NCBI GenBank assembly: GCA_023853785.1
Contig: JAJIRX010000602.1
Span: 205,663 to 269,662, forward strand
Direction: 5' to 3'
Source of the DNA: Psilocybe azurescens
Lineage: Eukaryota > Basidiomycota > Agaricomycetes > Agaricales > Agrocybaceae
Length of the DNA stretch: 64,000 nucleotides
Shown: positions 24,649 through 37,605 of the stretch, in pieces
Position numbering within the stretch: position 1 is the stretch's first letter
How the letters are laid out: each line of letters starts with the position of its first letter
Notes under the pieces: generated by a model
Database searches by the model: none
Told to the model about the DNA's origin: nothing
Seen by the model: the letters and a program-made list of their open reading frames with translations, nothing else
Program-made: the position numbers and the translations under genes

Positions 24649-27600
24649 ATGGAACCTTCAGACATCGATTCCGAGTCCTTACAGGCTGTCAAGAGTCTCA
24701 AGTCCAAGTTTGAAAAGTTGGCGTTGGAGACGAACAGCACAAATTACAAGCAGAGCGAACTTTTGGCCGTGAGCACGCCTCCTAGTCCGAGGCCCCGAGC
24801 GGCCTCAGGTTCGCATACGAACACACCGGCGGAGGCCATTAGTCTGCGGGGCTCTTCGTCTTCATCGGATCTGCGAGCACCGACGAAGAGAGTGCCGCCG
24901 CCCCCGCCGCCTTCTCGCAATTCCAAGTTAAATATCCCGACGGCCTCACCTTCGACGTCCATTTCGCCACTGTTACGCCCCGTTCCGTTACCGCCGGTCA
25001 GCAATTCTGCTGGAAAGGAACCCGCACCAGCACCAACCATAGCGTCTTTGAAAGCGAGACTGTGCGTGTTACACGCGTTGACCAGTTGTTATTAATTTTT
25101 GACATCTTGCCTAGGGTACCTACTCCACCGGGATCACCTGCCCGGACACACACCCCGACAAAGCCTCTCTTCATATCCTATTCTTCAAGTGGAAACTAAG
25201 CCCATACTCCCCCACGCCCGACCTATCTTCCTGCGTCCCGAAATACAGCCAGTCCGGAGACTATACCACCTTCAAGCACCGCTCACAGCCCGTTTTCAGA
25301 CGATGAAGGCGAAAACACGGAACCGAGCACGTCTAAATTTGTGCCACCTCCCATTCCTCTGCGTCAGCAGCCTTATGCCAATGAAATGGAAATAGAAATA
25401 GCGTTGAAGGCGGCTCCATTCGGCAGCTTGGAGCACACTTCAGCGACTCCAGCCAGACCTCTTATGACAGTGACGCTAGTCAAGCGCCACCACAAAGGCT
25501 ATCTCGCATTGCGGTTGTCCCTCCCCACGACCACCACCTCGGAGTCGACCTTCTGTATCGCCAAACCGGGGAGAACATAGTGTTATTGCTGCTTCGGCGC
25601 CCAGTTCAATGTCTCTTAATCCTCCTCCTCCACTTCCCATCAGACGAAGTACGGTTGCAACTCAAGATCATCCTGCGGCTGGAACTTTGAACCCGCCGCC
25701 CTTGCCGACCCGCTCACAGATATTGCCTCCCAATGTTGTAGAGATCTCCACCAATGAGCGAAAAGTCTTTGGTTCAAGCAAGCTCCCGCCACCACCCACG
25801 CGGACGATTGCGTTAGGCGACAAGCTCCCTCCGCCTCGCCGCTCATCCACGCCTTCCTCTGACGAAGACTCTGGGGAAGAAGACGAGCCAAAAGCCCAAG
25901 CTGTCGATTTGATGCCGAATAGCAGCACCTCTTCGCGACGACCGCCGACGCTGGGATTCAGAGATGGATACTCTGAGCCGCGTATCCACGTGCATCCTCA
26001 TGGCGGATCTGTCGCTCTGTCGGGCTCCCAAGTCGTCGTGGCTCATGGGCATCACATCAAAATATACGACCTTGCTGTCTCTCAAGAGCCCACCTTCAGT
26101 CTGGACACCAAAGCGATTGGAGCGAAAGGAAACAAAAGTGACGTGCATGGAGTTTCGTCCGACGGCGGCGAAGCTCGATCGAGGATATCTCGTTTGGATT
26201 GGGACGAAGGAGGGCCACCTCTTCGAGCTGGACATCCGCACCGGCCATGCGTGCGGGTCCAAGTACGCTGCGCACATGTACCCCATCACGCATATATTCC
26301 GGCACGCGCGCTCGATGATCACGCTCGACGAGGCCGGGAAGGCGCTCATATTTTCGCCGGACCCGGATAACCAGGAGGACGTCACCCTCCACGCGACGGT
26401 GCCGCGCGTGATGAGGACGACGGAGAAGCAGGACTTTGTGAAGCTGCTGGACGGGAAGCTGTGGACGTCTGCGCGGGTCGAGCACCACGGAACCGCGCCG
26501 ACGCAGCGGCTGCCGATCATACGGATCTACGACGTGTTTAACCCGGCGAGCGTAGGCAGATCGCTGATGCCCAGCGAGCATGTTGGGCCGGTGACGTCAG
26601 CTACGATTATCCCGAACCAGCCGCGCATGGTGTATGTCGGGCACGAGGAGGGGTTTATATCGATGTGGGAGTTGGACACGGAGGATGGCTTCCCGCGGTG
26701 TGTGGAGGTGATGAAGGTGTCTGTGTCGGATGTGCTAAGCTTGGAGGGGGTGAATAATCGGCTGTGGGCGGGGAGCAGGAATGGGATGATCTCTGCGTAT
26801 GATGTGTCGCAGAAGCCCTGGGTGGTGACGAATTGCTGGAATGCGCACCCTGGGCTGCCGGTGGTCAGGCTGTTGATCAATCATTATGCGATTGTGAATG
26901 TGGGAAGGTTGTGTGTTGCTAGTATTGGGCGGGATGAACAATTGAGGCTTTGGGATGGGTTATTGGGGTTGGACTGGATCGGTGAGTTTTTCTATTATTG
27001 TTATTCATTACCTCTTTTACCCTTGTCTAATTGTTTGCTTCGCCCTGTTAGACAAAGAACTCGTCAAAACCGAAACATCCTTCAGTGGCTTCCGTGAGCT
27101 GACGGTGCTCGTATGTTCGTGGAACTGTGACTCTGCGCGTCCGGATTCGCTTTCTGGCAATGAGACCAACTTCTCGTTCTTGAACGATGTCCTGCACAGC
27201 GTCAGCACCCCGCCGGACGTCATTGCCTTCGGTTTCCAAGAGGTCATCGACCTTGAAAGCCGGAAGATGGTCGCCAAGAACGTGCTGTTGGGCGGGAAGA
27301 AGAAACCGGAAGATGGAGGGCTCTCGGACAAGGTCACAGGAGCGTATAAGAGATGGTATGATCGTCTGATTCTTGCAGTCAAGGCTGCGATGCCTAGCGA
27401 CCTCTCGTACTGCGTGGTTCATACGGAGAGTTTGGTTGGACTGTTTTCGTGCATCTTTGTGAAGAGTTCGCAGAGGACTGCGTTTGATGATGTTGCTGTT
27501 ACGACTATCAAACGTGGTATGGGCGGGCGGTATGGTAATAAGGTGTGTTCATTGGTGACCTTTGCTTTTTTTTTTGAGTATGTACGCTGACGTTCGCCGA

Positions 27601-28374
27601 CGCCTTAGGGAGGTATCGTTGCTCGTTTTGTGGTTGGCGATTCGTCTATTTGTTTCATCAATTGCCACCTTGCTGCTGGGCAGAGCGCAGTTCGTAGGCG
27701 CAATGCAGATATTGCGGGGATGTTGGAGGACAGAGCAGTCTTTCCGCCCACGGAGCACGCGCTGGCCTACGTTGGGGGAGGAGACGGGTCGATGGTTCTA
27801 GACCACGAATTCGTCATCGTGAGTACCTTTTATTTGATTTCGATCGCCAATTGACTGTTGCGCTGATGTCGACTTAATCTCATCTCAAAAGTTGAATGGG
27901 GATCTGAACTATCGGATTGACCATCGGAGAGATGCTATCATTGCGTCTATTAATGCTGGCGATCTTGCCACTCTCCTGTCGCATGATCAAGCTGCTTCGC
28001 GAGATCAAGTTCAACCGTGGGTGCAGACTCCGGGGTTCACCGAAGGCAGTCTTACGTTCAATTCGACGTACAAATATGATCCGTACTCGAACGAGTATGA
28101 CACCTCGGAAAAGCATCGGTCGCCTGCTTGGTGTGACCGCATCTTATGGCGGACTCGGGTTGCGAATCGCATTCGCCAGCTACATTACCGACGGTATGAG
28201 GCCAATGTTTCGGACCATCGACCTATATCTGCGGCTTTCTCGATTACGGCGAAAACATACGACAAGGAGACGCGAGAGAAAGCCAAAGCTGCGCTGGAGG
28301 CAGAATGGATCAACGAGCAGAAGCGCCTGCTGGCAGCTGTGACTTCTTTCTATGTCAAACAGGCGCTCATTTGA
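24649..28374 (+). CDS. WD40-like / inositol polyphosphate 5-phosphatase
   Basis: The start at 24649 gives MEPSDIDSESLQAVKSLKSK. A long Pro/Ser-rich disordered region (to about 25960) is followed by a WD40-like beta-propeller segment (about 25970-26980, e.g. VYVGHEEGFISMWELDTEDG). The catalytic domain follows (27052-28374) with PDVIAFGFQEV, FINCHLAAG, GDLNYRID, SPAWCDRILWR and NVSDHRPI. These are the metal-binding and substrate motifs of the INPP5 family, which removes the 5-phosphate from phosphoinositides. Introns lie at about 25062-25114, 26982-27051, 27544-27608 and 27820-27890. The propeller-phosphatase fusion is usual for fungal members. Odd points: an in-frame TAA at 25197-25199 and one-base shifts near 25384 and 26128, the latter inside a well conserved stretch. 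These suggest consensus errors or an unrecognised exon structure in the linker. The catalytic part is uninterrupted apart from introns. Confidence 0.9.
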
Positions 28375-28852
28375 CGAGATGTTTCTTTTCTATCGTTTCT
28401 TTTTCTTACTATACCAGTCGACTTTCAACTTTGTTTTTTCTTCTTTTCTTCTGATTCCCACATACATCCATTATTTTACCCATGATTCAAGCATATCCAT
28501 CATTTGTACTATCATTTTCATCGGACATACAAACGGCATATTGGACTACTCTCCTTTTTTTTTCTTTTACTTGGGCACGCTTTCACCCTGTTGTACCCGC
28601 ACTCATTCTACTTGGTAGACACACAATCTTGACGTGGTGAATGAGGCATTTGAGCGACGTTAGACGACGTGGCGGTGGGTTATCCGTGTGAATATGCAAT
28701 ATCCCCTAAACGGGCTGCCGAACATGACTTACTTATCGTCCTCCGACTTCCACTACCATAACCATCCGCCTTGGCAAAGTAGGCCAAATGCACGATAACT
28801 AGAGCGTTATCGTCCTAATCTCCTCTATATCTCTTTCTTCACCATCACCACC
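28375..28852. other. Intergenic region, T-rich 3' flank then promoter of MFS gene
   Basis: Pyrimidine-rich sequence (28380-28570) follows the 5-phosphatase stop, as is common in fungal 3' regions. The remainder is the upstream region of the transporter gene. No gene seen. Confidence 0.5.
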
Positions 28853-31255
28853 ATGGCCAGCAATCCCCCATTACCCCCACCTCTGGTCAGTGTACCCCGG
28901 ATAACGACTTTGATTGCGTCTTTAATTGTTGCGTTGAGCTCTGGGACAAATTATGTGCGCATTCATCAGTGATATGTGCGCTTCTGTACTGATTGTGCCC
29001 TGTGTTAAGGTATACTCAGGTGAGGCAAACGTACGGAAAGGGGTTCCTTCTCAATCTGAGAGAAGCGAGAACTCAAAGAGACAACGACCTCTTCTGCTCA
29101 AGGTTCTGGTGTGATTCTTGATGACGATCATTCATAACTGGAATCTATGTATGAAATGGGTCTCGTCTGCTCGAATGAAGTCGTTGAACGACGCGTCACC
29201 ACCGACATAATACTGTATATGAGGCTATGCCGTACTTACCGGTTAGGGGTGGAGAACGGGTGTTTCGGTTGGGAAATGTGTTGCCAGAAACTCTCGTCCT
29301 CTATTGTGCAAGCTCAAGGTTTAATTGAATCTATGCTGACCATCTGATCAGCGTATTCACCACAATTGGGAGCCAGGTTGAGGATCTCGCATACGAAACT
29401 GAATATTGTTGCGTTGGCCGGGAATGGTACGCTCTTATCTTTATGTCATAGGTTTGCATGAGTGCTGACGTTTGCTCAGTCGGCGTATATAGCAGTGGTC
29501 CAATATGGGGCCGTATTGTAGACACTCGAGGTCCACGAATACTTTTGGGATGTGCTTTTGCTCTCCTGCTAGGAGGGTATTCTGGCATGCGTTACCTGTA
29601 CGACACCGGGCTACCAAGTGGTGTATCTAGCTTGTCGACAGTGGGTTTGATTCTCCTGGTTGCATTTAGCTTTATGACGGGTACTGGAGGCAATGGAGGC
29701 TTGGTCGGCTCGGTAAATACGACTGCGAAGACTTTCCCTGACAGAGCTGTAGGTCAACCTTCTGACATACACAGTGTATATATTCATATCTTTCCTTACA
29801 GAGAGCATCGACTACAGGTTTAGTTATCTCAGGCTTTGGACTTTCAGCCTTCTTCTTTTCAAGTCTCTCGCATCTTTTCTTTGCTGGGGACACGTCGTCG
29901 TTCTTGTTTGTCCTTGCAGTGGGCACTTCCCTTCCGATGATCATGGGATTCTTCCTCGTGCGGCCCATCCCATTACCGTCCGAAGATGCTTACGATATAG
30001 TAGAAGGTGGAGAAGAAGCCCGGCCTTCTACATCACCCAATACTCGCCAGACAAGTCGGACTCGTCTGTTGGATCATGATTTTATTGAGCCACGGCAACC
30101 TCGTTATGCGTGCACTGAGGACGAGGAGGACCAGGATACCGAGGGGCCTGGTGTAGATGAGGAAGTTGAGCTTGATTCCCAGAGACCTCCCGAAGTGAGC
30201 GCCCTGCTCACGTCTACTGCGAGACATAGAAGTTTGAGCAGGGGGGCGGCGATGTCTGTTGGGACTCTTCCAAATGTATATGGCGTAAAACTTTGGCTCA
30301 GCAGCGACTTTTGGTTACTGTTTAGCATCCTTTCTATTCGTAAGTCTGATAAGTTGTCTTCTGTTCAAAATACTGACGGTTTCTGTTTTAGTGAGCGGGA
30401 CTGGTCTGATGTGTAAGCTCGTAATGCATGTCGCTACTGCCATTATATTGATGAATATGCAGATATCAATAACGTCGGCTCCATGTCACAGGCGCTGTAC
30501 GCTCATCAATATCCTAAATATGACGAGGTAGAAGCCTCTAGCTGGCAGGCGACCCAAGTCTCTGCTATCAGTCTCATGAACTTCTGTGGCCGAATTTTCA
30601 TCGGTATGTGGCTGGCGTTCTGCCCTTCTGTTTCATAATTTAATATGGGTTACTAGGCTTGGTGTCTGATTTCGCCAAAAATAAATATGAAATGCCGCGA
30701 TCCTACTCTCTGGTCCTCGTCGCGTCTTTTCTTTTTTGTCTCCCAAGTTGTTGCATCGAGGGAAGATAAGATCGAGAACTTGTGGGTTGCGAGCTCCTTG
30801 CTGGGGCTTGCACATGGAAGTGTATTTTCACTCTTCCCCACTGTATGTCTTGAATGGTTCGGAATGCGTAAGTTGAACCCAAATTATTCAAAGCAAGAGA
30901 CAAGTCTTGATGACTGTACTGCATTCTCATAGCACATTTCTCCGAGAACTGGGGATACCTATCGTTATCGCCTATGATTGCAGGGAACATATTCTCCATC
31001 GTGTTTGGACACAATCTTGACGCCCATGACGGGTCGAAGCCTGCCCCTTTATCTATCCCAGCGGGCGCAACTGCGGCAGCGCCTCAATGCCTTTCAGGAC
31101 TGGAATGTTACGTGTCGACAATCTATTTAACGACCGGTGCGACGTTCACAGCCATCCTTCTGAGTATTTGGGCAGGGTATCGAGACCGTCAGAAGATCGC
31201 TGCTTCGAATCGGAGCAAGGAAGCTAGAAGGTTCAGGGAACACGCCGATTATTAA
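28853..31255 (+). CDS. Nodulin-like MFS transporter (Mch1-type)
   Basis: The start at 28853 gives MASNPPLPPPLVSVPRITTL. The first exon ends near NYV at about 28950. After an unusually long intron of roughly 400 nt the frame resumes as AYSPQLGARLRISHT and continues with YSSGPIWGRIVDTRGPRILL, the signature of nodulin-like/Mch1 monocarboxylate-transporter-like MFS proteins. A second short intron lies at 29748-29810. A hydrophilic central loop rich in Asp/Glu/Ser (about 29990-30240) separates the two six-helix halves. Small introns at about 30340, 30413, 30603 and 30868 interrupt the second half (SLMNFCGRIFIGLVSD, NIFSIVFGHNLDAHDG). It ends EARRFREHADY. One extra T in the T6 run at 30732-30737 shifts the frame within a helix, probably a consensus error. 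The substrate cannot be told from sequence. A copy of its 3' part lies at 34858-35033. Confidence 0.85.
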
Positions 31256-32657
31256 TAGACACTGGGTTTAGATTTGGGATGATTCATGGGTGGGGGAAGA
31301 GAGGTACTTCCTATGGACATTAGAGTCACCTTGGCCCTGTCCCATGTTTTTGGGGTGAGGTTTCTTATGTAGGGTGCTTGTTTTTGGTAAATGTAATCTA
31401 GGGGATTTGTGACGATAATTGTATGCTTTGCGCTTCCTGCGACTCAGGGTAACCGTAACTGATTATCTCTAATTGACACCGTCATGTTCGTAATTCGAAC
31501 AGCTTATCACTGCGAACCTGACATTCGGAATTGAGCATCTTGCGAGGCGCCCAGGGTCTCCCAGGGTCCTTTATCAGTTTGAAGGATTAATAATCTGGGA
31601 GGGGTACATTTTTCCTTATCGAGGGGCTGAAACCTTCACTTACAAGTTATAATGAACCGATAAGCACTTACTACATACCAGTTAGCTCATACTTTGGGTT
31701 AATAGAGATATTCTAAATATAGATTCAAATTTCAGAGATTCAGTCGAAAGTAACGTAGTTAGAACAGCGTTTAAGCATCGCACAACCAATGAGATTTTTG
31801 CTCTCCACAACTACTACATACAAGGTTTGGAGACGCCAGTCAACCGTGCGTCGGTGGTTGCTGACTCGTTATTCGACTCCCAAGTCCGACGAGCGCTCGT
31901 CCTCTTGAACATGTTTCTGTTCTAGTCTGATTTGTCCTGAGCTTACTCTTAATCTCCGGTATAAACTTGCCGATACTTGGAATTTATTGAAGAAGTGTGG
32001 TGCATCCCGGTCAGCGGTACGTCCTGTGGGCGACGCGGTTCTATTCTAGTTCCATGCGGCAACTAAATATAGATCACTGACCTTCATTGGCGTGAACGGA
32101 AGCAATAATAACAATTTAGCCATCAACCCGTCTATCCTCGCCCTGTACAGAAATGATGCCGCTTGCAAGCTTGAGTTCTGAACACTGCAGTTGTCGACCA
32201 CCAACGGGCAAATGCCCTGGGTAGGCCAAGCTTCACGCAAATGACATCTGACCGATCGCAGACCGAGTCGGATACGGTATTGTAGGATATTATATCTCAA
32301 ATCCCTCAACGAGCCGTTCACTGAGTACTCTAAATAATCGTGTTCTTTAGTAGCAGTCGAAGACGATTGTTTCCTACGTAAGTACTACTCGTTCAGATTT
32401 GACAGACGATACGAAAACGCCACATTAAAAAAATCAGCCGAGGGTATGACCCTGATAGTGCTTTGAGGCCATTCCGCACATATATGACCTTGGTCCAGTG
32501 GGTCGATGGCGAGTCCTCGAGATAGTCTATGGGGCGATCTTTTTCAAGTTTATTCACTGCCTACCAATTAACTTTTCTCCTTGCCGATCGTTGCACTTTT
32601 CTTTCCATTTGCTCACCTCCTCAGTGCCGACTTCAGAGGCGCGTCAAATTCTATGTG
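31256..32657. other. Intergenic region and 5' flank of receptor repeat unit 1
   Basis: No gene recognised up to about 32040. From there the sequence diverges from but aligns with 35360-36080 and 39480-40170 (shared block aacactgcagttgtcga), so it is the upstream part of the tandem receptor unit. ORFs in this part are not conserved between units. Confidence 0.5.
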
Positions 32658-34180
32658 ATGGCCTTGCCTCATCAAAATCAACTGGCATGGAAGAGTGAGT
32701 CAACAATGCACAATCAATAGAGTCGTCCATCGTTTGCTGCTCAGCTGTAAATCACTACCTTCTGATGAGGTTTCTATACCCACATCGCCAAACTAACCTC
32801 TTGCTTGCAGTTTCAATCACCCTCGTCCACTTTGTGTCTTTGGAGCATGACAATGGTTAGGATAAGACATCGATGGCGCACCTGTCGGATTTGGTGGGAT
32901 GACTATATTGTTGTCATACCCTGGGCCTTTGATTGCGTCTCCACCATACTTCTGTGGACAAAGTATAGGAACAGAGGTGAGTTATCTATTTAACTGGTCT
33001 AGCGGAGCTCATAAGTATTCTGACATGGATGATGTGGATTTATCCTCTCAAGACATATCATGGTACATACCTGATCCTGAGGGATTCGTCTACTCGAAGT
33101 GGTTCGATGCTTTCGTGTACTTCACCGTTATATGGTATGCCCACGTTATATGATGGTGCCCTCTACCGAGTAGTGTTTAACCTAGCTTTACACAGGCTCT
33201 CCCGAATCAGCCTCACTCTATCTGTTGCCGGAATTTTTCTGCCCGGCCATCGATATCGGATATATGCATTCGTATTCATTTCTATCCTGTTTCTGATGTA
33301 CCTTACGAGCATCCTCATCACAACATTCTCGTGTCCTGGTTCTCCATGGTGGAATCTTGACTATACAACCTGCGTTTCAGCGTCGAAAAAGGCGGATACT
33401 TCAATCATTGTTGGGGTAACTAGTAAGTCAACCTGATTTTCCTTGTGAACACTGGACTAATTTTGAGTCAATCGTGGCTGTTAATTCTAGTCGACTTTGC
33501 GGCTGATGCTGTTCTCGTCGCTGCGCCTCTGTGCATGTTCTGGAAGGTTAAATTCACGAAGCCAGGCGACCGTATACTCATTTTGGCGCTTTTCGCCAGC
33601 AGTATCATAACGATGTTGGCTGCGGGAGCGTATTGCGCCATCTGGTATGGCGCCGCTCGCATTGGGAGCGATTCGAAATTGCTATTCATTATGATGAGTC
33701 ATTTACAAGTTGAGTGATCGCAAGAGATGCGAATATATGTTGTTTCCCAGACTGACGTTGGGACAGGCGACGCTAGCGCTCCTTGTAACCAATCTGCTCG
33801 TGGTGACCATGATGGTATACCGAAAATTCCGTGGCAGCGATGAAGACCCCGGAAGTCAAAGGGCAAGAGCTCGTCCATTCTCCAGCGACGCAGGTACGGC
33901 AACGCGTGAACCGAGAAGAACGGGTGTGTTGGGCACTGATGATGACGTGGAACATTATACGACCAGTGTTCCATCTTACACGATAGCATCTCTCGCGCCT
34001 ACGAGTGCGCCTGGGTCAACGTCAGCATCCGTTCCTTTCACATCCATATATACATCCACCTCCATGCGCAGAAGCGAGCCCGAATCGTCGGGCCAATTCC
34101 TAGAGTCTTTGCAAGTCTCTGATAGTAACTATTCGCTTTCCAGAGGAGCATATGACTCGAACGAAAGTTTGCATCACTGA
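32658..34180 (+). CDS. Fungal rhodopsin-domain (7TM) protein, tandem copy 1
   Basis: Exon 1 reads MALPHQNQLAWK. After a roughly 115-nt intron the protein continues with RIRHRWRTCRIWWDDYIVV, the loop between helices 1 and 2 typical of the fungal rhodopsin-domain family (PTH11/SAT4-like 7TM proteins). Next come FLPGHRYRIYAF, CPGSPWWNLDYTTC, VDFAADAVLVAAPLCMFWK and LALLVTNLLVVTMMVYRKFR, then a Ser/Thr-rich cytoplasmic tail ending SRGAYDSNESLHH. About five introns of 50-110 nt separate these blocks. An extra G at 32842-32843 shifts the frame just before RIRHRWR compared with copies 2 and 3. Probable plasma-membrane sensor; ligand unknown. First of three head-to-tail copies. Confidence 0.75.
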
Positions 34181-34857
34181 TGCTCCGAAAGGGCATGCAG
34201 CTCAGAGTCCAGAGATAAATGATGAAATTTTCTGCCATATGTCTGGGTATACATGCAACAGTATTTGCACAAGCTGTAAGCTGCAAGTACATGAAGACAA
34301 GTGGGTACAGGACACCGCTGGTGACAGGAAAAGCAGACAGTCGGACATTCAAAATTCCACAATTCAGAGCGCCCGTGTGCAGGAATTGGTGCAGCAGAAC
34401 ACAGAGACGCCAACATAGTTCGGCCAGTATTTAGACAGGCTACCCAGTAGAACAGTTGTCAACACCTGTGCCGTGCGTAGTAGAGTCTGCGAGACTGCGA
34501 GAATTTTACGTGTTCTATTACGGGTGTTGAGGTTGATCCCCGAGTTCTACTCACCGTAATTTTGTGAAAGTCGCTTCGAGGTCCTAGAAGAAAACACCAT
34601 GAATTTCTTGTGGGTGGGCCTGAAAGCGAGAATTATAGTATGCGACTACTTACCGGGGCTGATCAAGAGGTGCTGGCTTGGTGCAACGGTGGGTGGGAGC
34701 AAGACAAGCGCAAGAGGGATGATAAAGTTGATCAAATTGATTGTGGGAGCCTCACGCCAAATAAGACACAACTTTGAAGGAGCGCATCAGTCACCACTCT
34801 GGTGTACTCGTCAACAATAATGACTCGGTAAAACTCAGCACGGAACTACTGGGAAAG
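34181..34857. other. 3' flank of receptor repeat unit 1
   Basis: No gene. 34640-34850 aligns with 42260-42470, marking the shared end of the duplicated unit. Confidence 0.55.
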
Positions 34858-35033
34858 TTCAAGAACACACTGGGGATACCTGTTATCGTTATTGCCTATG
34901 ATTGCAGGGAACATATTCTCCATCGTGTTTGGACACAATCCTGACGCCTATGACAGGTCGAAGCCCCTCGCATTATCTATCCCCGTGGCTGCGGCTGTTG
35001 CTGGAGCCTGCTTCTGTGCCTCAATGCTTTGAC
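34858..35033 (+). pseudogene. Duplicated fragment of the MFS transporter 3' exon
   Basis: This stretch repeats about 30948-31090 of the transporter gene nearly base for base (GNIFSIVFGHN, DRSKPLALSIP) but has no flanking exons and diverges at TGTGCCTCAATGC. It sits between receptor units 1 and 2, so the duplication that copied the receptor probably took in the neighbouring transporter tail. Confidence 0.85.
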
Positions 35034-36087
35034 TGTTTCTTATTGACTACATGACATCCAACCAAAAAAATCACCGTAGTGACAATCAGTATACTAAAAT
35101 CGCTGAGAAATTGTTAAAGGTAGGCAACAAAAGGAGTCTACCGACCCAAAAACCTATGGGTTTTCTTCTAAAGGGGTGTGAGATATTGGGTGTCGAAACC
35201 CATGTGTTATGGGCTGCATTTCCCGCCCACCAAGTCGGTAAATCAAATGAACTACGAGATATGAGAGGTTACGGTACACCACTGGTACATCAATATCATG
35301 GTGTTATAGTTAGTTAGACTGTAGACGAGGGCATTACTTACTGCAGGCAACGCAAGTCCTATTCCGTTTCCATGCGGCAATAAACGCAACCATTGGCACA
35401 GAAGGAGGGAATGCCAGTTATAGCATTAATCAGTCTATTGGTAATACGACCGATCGTTATCTACATACCCCCGTGCCACCAGTGCGGCATTTATATGTAT
35501 TCCAATTAGACTCTAATAGTGCTTGAGTGCGCTCTGAACCGTCTGCCAAAACACTGCAGTTGTCGAGCATCAACGAGAAAATGTTTCCGGTGCACCAAGT
35601 TCTACGAACATAATGCTTTGCCGTTCTGTATGACCGTCACACAGACTGTCTCAAGCGGTCAGGTTCCTCCACGAACCCCAGCGCCATGGCATACAGTAAG
35701 TAGTACTAAACACTCTAAATACTTCGAGTCTCCTTTAGAAGCAACCGAATAGGCCCTGACTCTTTCTGAAACTTAAATGGTTACTCCCTGTTGAATTAAA
35801 AGAACACATCGCCGTTGCTGCCATATAATTTTGACGGACAATATGAGAGCTTAAGTGACAAAAATAATTAACCGAGAGTATGACCCTGGTAGCATATGTT
35901 GGCAACTTGCGCCGTCCTGTATATAGCCTTGGTCCAGTGGGTGGTTAGAACCCTCAAGATAGGAGCGACCGTTTTCAAGTCTGTTCATTACCCACCATTT
36001 AACTTTATCTTTTCCTGCCATTGCATTTTCTTTCAAGATATCCCCCTACTTGGCAGTAGAGTCAAGAGCCGCATCGCATGCTATCAA
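35034..36087. repeat. 5' part of receptor tandem unit 2
   Basis: 35190-36087 is a close copy of 39340-40179 (unit 3). It includes a shared block with ACCCATGTGTTATGGGCTGC and a 35519-35752 ORF that is broken in unit 3. No gene supported. Confidence 0.75.
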
Positions 36088-37605
36088 ATGACTTTGCCTC
36101 ATCAGAACCAGCTGGCATGGAAAAGTAAGTCGATAATGCATAACCGGGTCCTCTATCGTTTTCTGCTCAGCCATTAGAGAGCAAACGCAGAATTGTCGCC
36201 CTCTGATAAACTTTCTTTATTCACATGGCCAGACTAACTTCTTCCTTACAGTATCAATCACTCTCGTTCATTGTTTATCTCTGAGTATGACAATGATCAG
36301 GATAAGACATCGTTGGCGGACTGGTCGGATTTGGTGGGATGATTATGTTGTTGTCGTACCCTGGGTTTTTGATTTCATCTATACCGTACTCCTGTGGACG
36401 GAATACAAGAATACAGGCAAGTCATCTGCTTGACTAGTCTAGCAAGGAGCAAAGAAATTCTGACGTGGATTCTGAATTTATTCTCTCAAGATATATCGTG
36501 GTATACACCTGATCCTGAAGGAATTATCTATTCGCAGTGGTTCTTTTCTTTCACTTATTTTACCATTCTATGGTCCGTCTATATCATATTTGGGGCTGGA
36601 GCCCCTCCTCCGTGACGTTTTTGACTTAGCTTTAACAAGGTTCTCCCGTATAGGCCTCGCATTGTCGGTGGCCAGAATCTTTCTGCCTGGTCATCGATAT
36701 CGGATATATGCATTCTTATTTATTGCCATCTTGTTTCTGCTGTATCTTACGAGCATTTTCATCGTAACGTTCTCATGTCCGGGTTCTCCGTGGTGGAATC
36801 TTGACTATACCCACTGCAATTCAACTACAATTAATGTGGCGATTGCCCGTAAGACACCATAATTCCTCTTTTGAACATCTGATTAATCTTGAATTAATCG
36901 CGGTTGTTAATTCTAGTCGACTTCGCATCAGATGCTGTTCTCGTCGCTGCGCCCCTGTTCATCTTTTGGAAGGTCAAATTCGCAAGACAGAGTGACCGCA
37001 TCCTCATTTTGGTGCTTTTTGCCAGCAGTATTATAACGATGTTGGCCGCAGGGCTGTTTTGCGTTGTCTGGTACGCCGCCGCTCTCATTGGGCCCTATTC
37101 AAAATTGCTATTCGTAATGACGAGTCATTTACAAGTTGAGTTTCCACGAGAGATGCATATGTGAGCCCTTGCTAAACTGGGGATGGGACAGGCAACGCTG
37201 GCACTCCTTGTAACTAATTTGCTCGTGGTGACCATGATGGTATACCGAAAATTCCGAGGCGACGATAAAGCACCCGAAAATCAAAGACCAAGAGATCGTC
37301 CGTTCGACAGCGACGCAGGTACGGTAACGCGTGAGCGCAGAAGGACGGGTGTGTTGGACACTGGTGATGATGTGGAACATTATACGACCAGTGTTCCATC
37401 TTACACGATAGCATCCCTTACGCCTACCAGTGCGCCTGGGTCAACGTTAGCATCCGTTCCTTTCACATCGATGTATACATCCACTTCCATGCGCAGCAGC
37501 GAGCCCGAATCGTCCGGCCAATTCCTAGAATCCTCGCAAGTCTCTGATAGCAACTATTCGCTCTCCAGAGTAGCGTATGGCTCGAACGAAAGTCGGCATC
37601 ACTGA
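36088..37605 (+). CDS. Fungal rhodopsin-domain (7TM) protein, tandem copy 2
   Basis: Exon 1 reads MTLPHQNQLAWK. Subsequent exons give RIRHRWRTGRIWWDDYVVV, YTPDPEGIIYSQWFFSFTYF, FLPGHRYRIYAF, SCPGSPWWNLDYTHC, VDFASDAVLVAAPLFIFWK and LALLVTNLLVVTMMVYRKFR, and a Ser/Thr-rich tail ending SRVAYGSNESRHH. Domain content and intron positions match copy 1 and copy 3. Unlike copy 1, the exon after the first intron has no extra G, and unlike copy 3 the C-tail is in frame, so this is the most intact of the three. Probable plasma-membrane 7TM protein of the fungal rhodopsin-domain family, ligand unknown. Confidence 0.8.
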
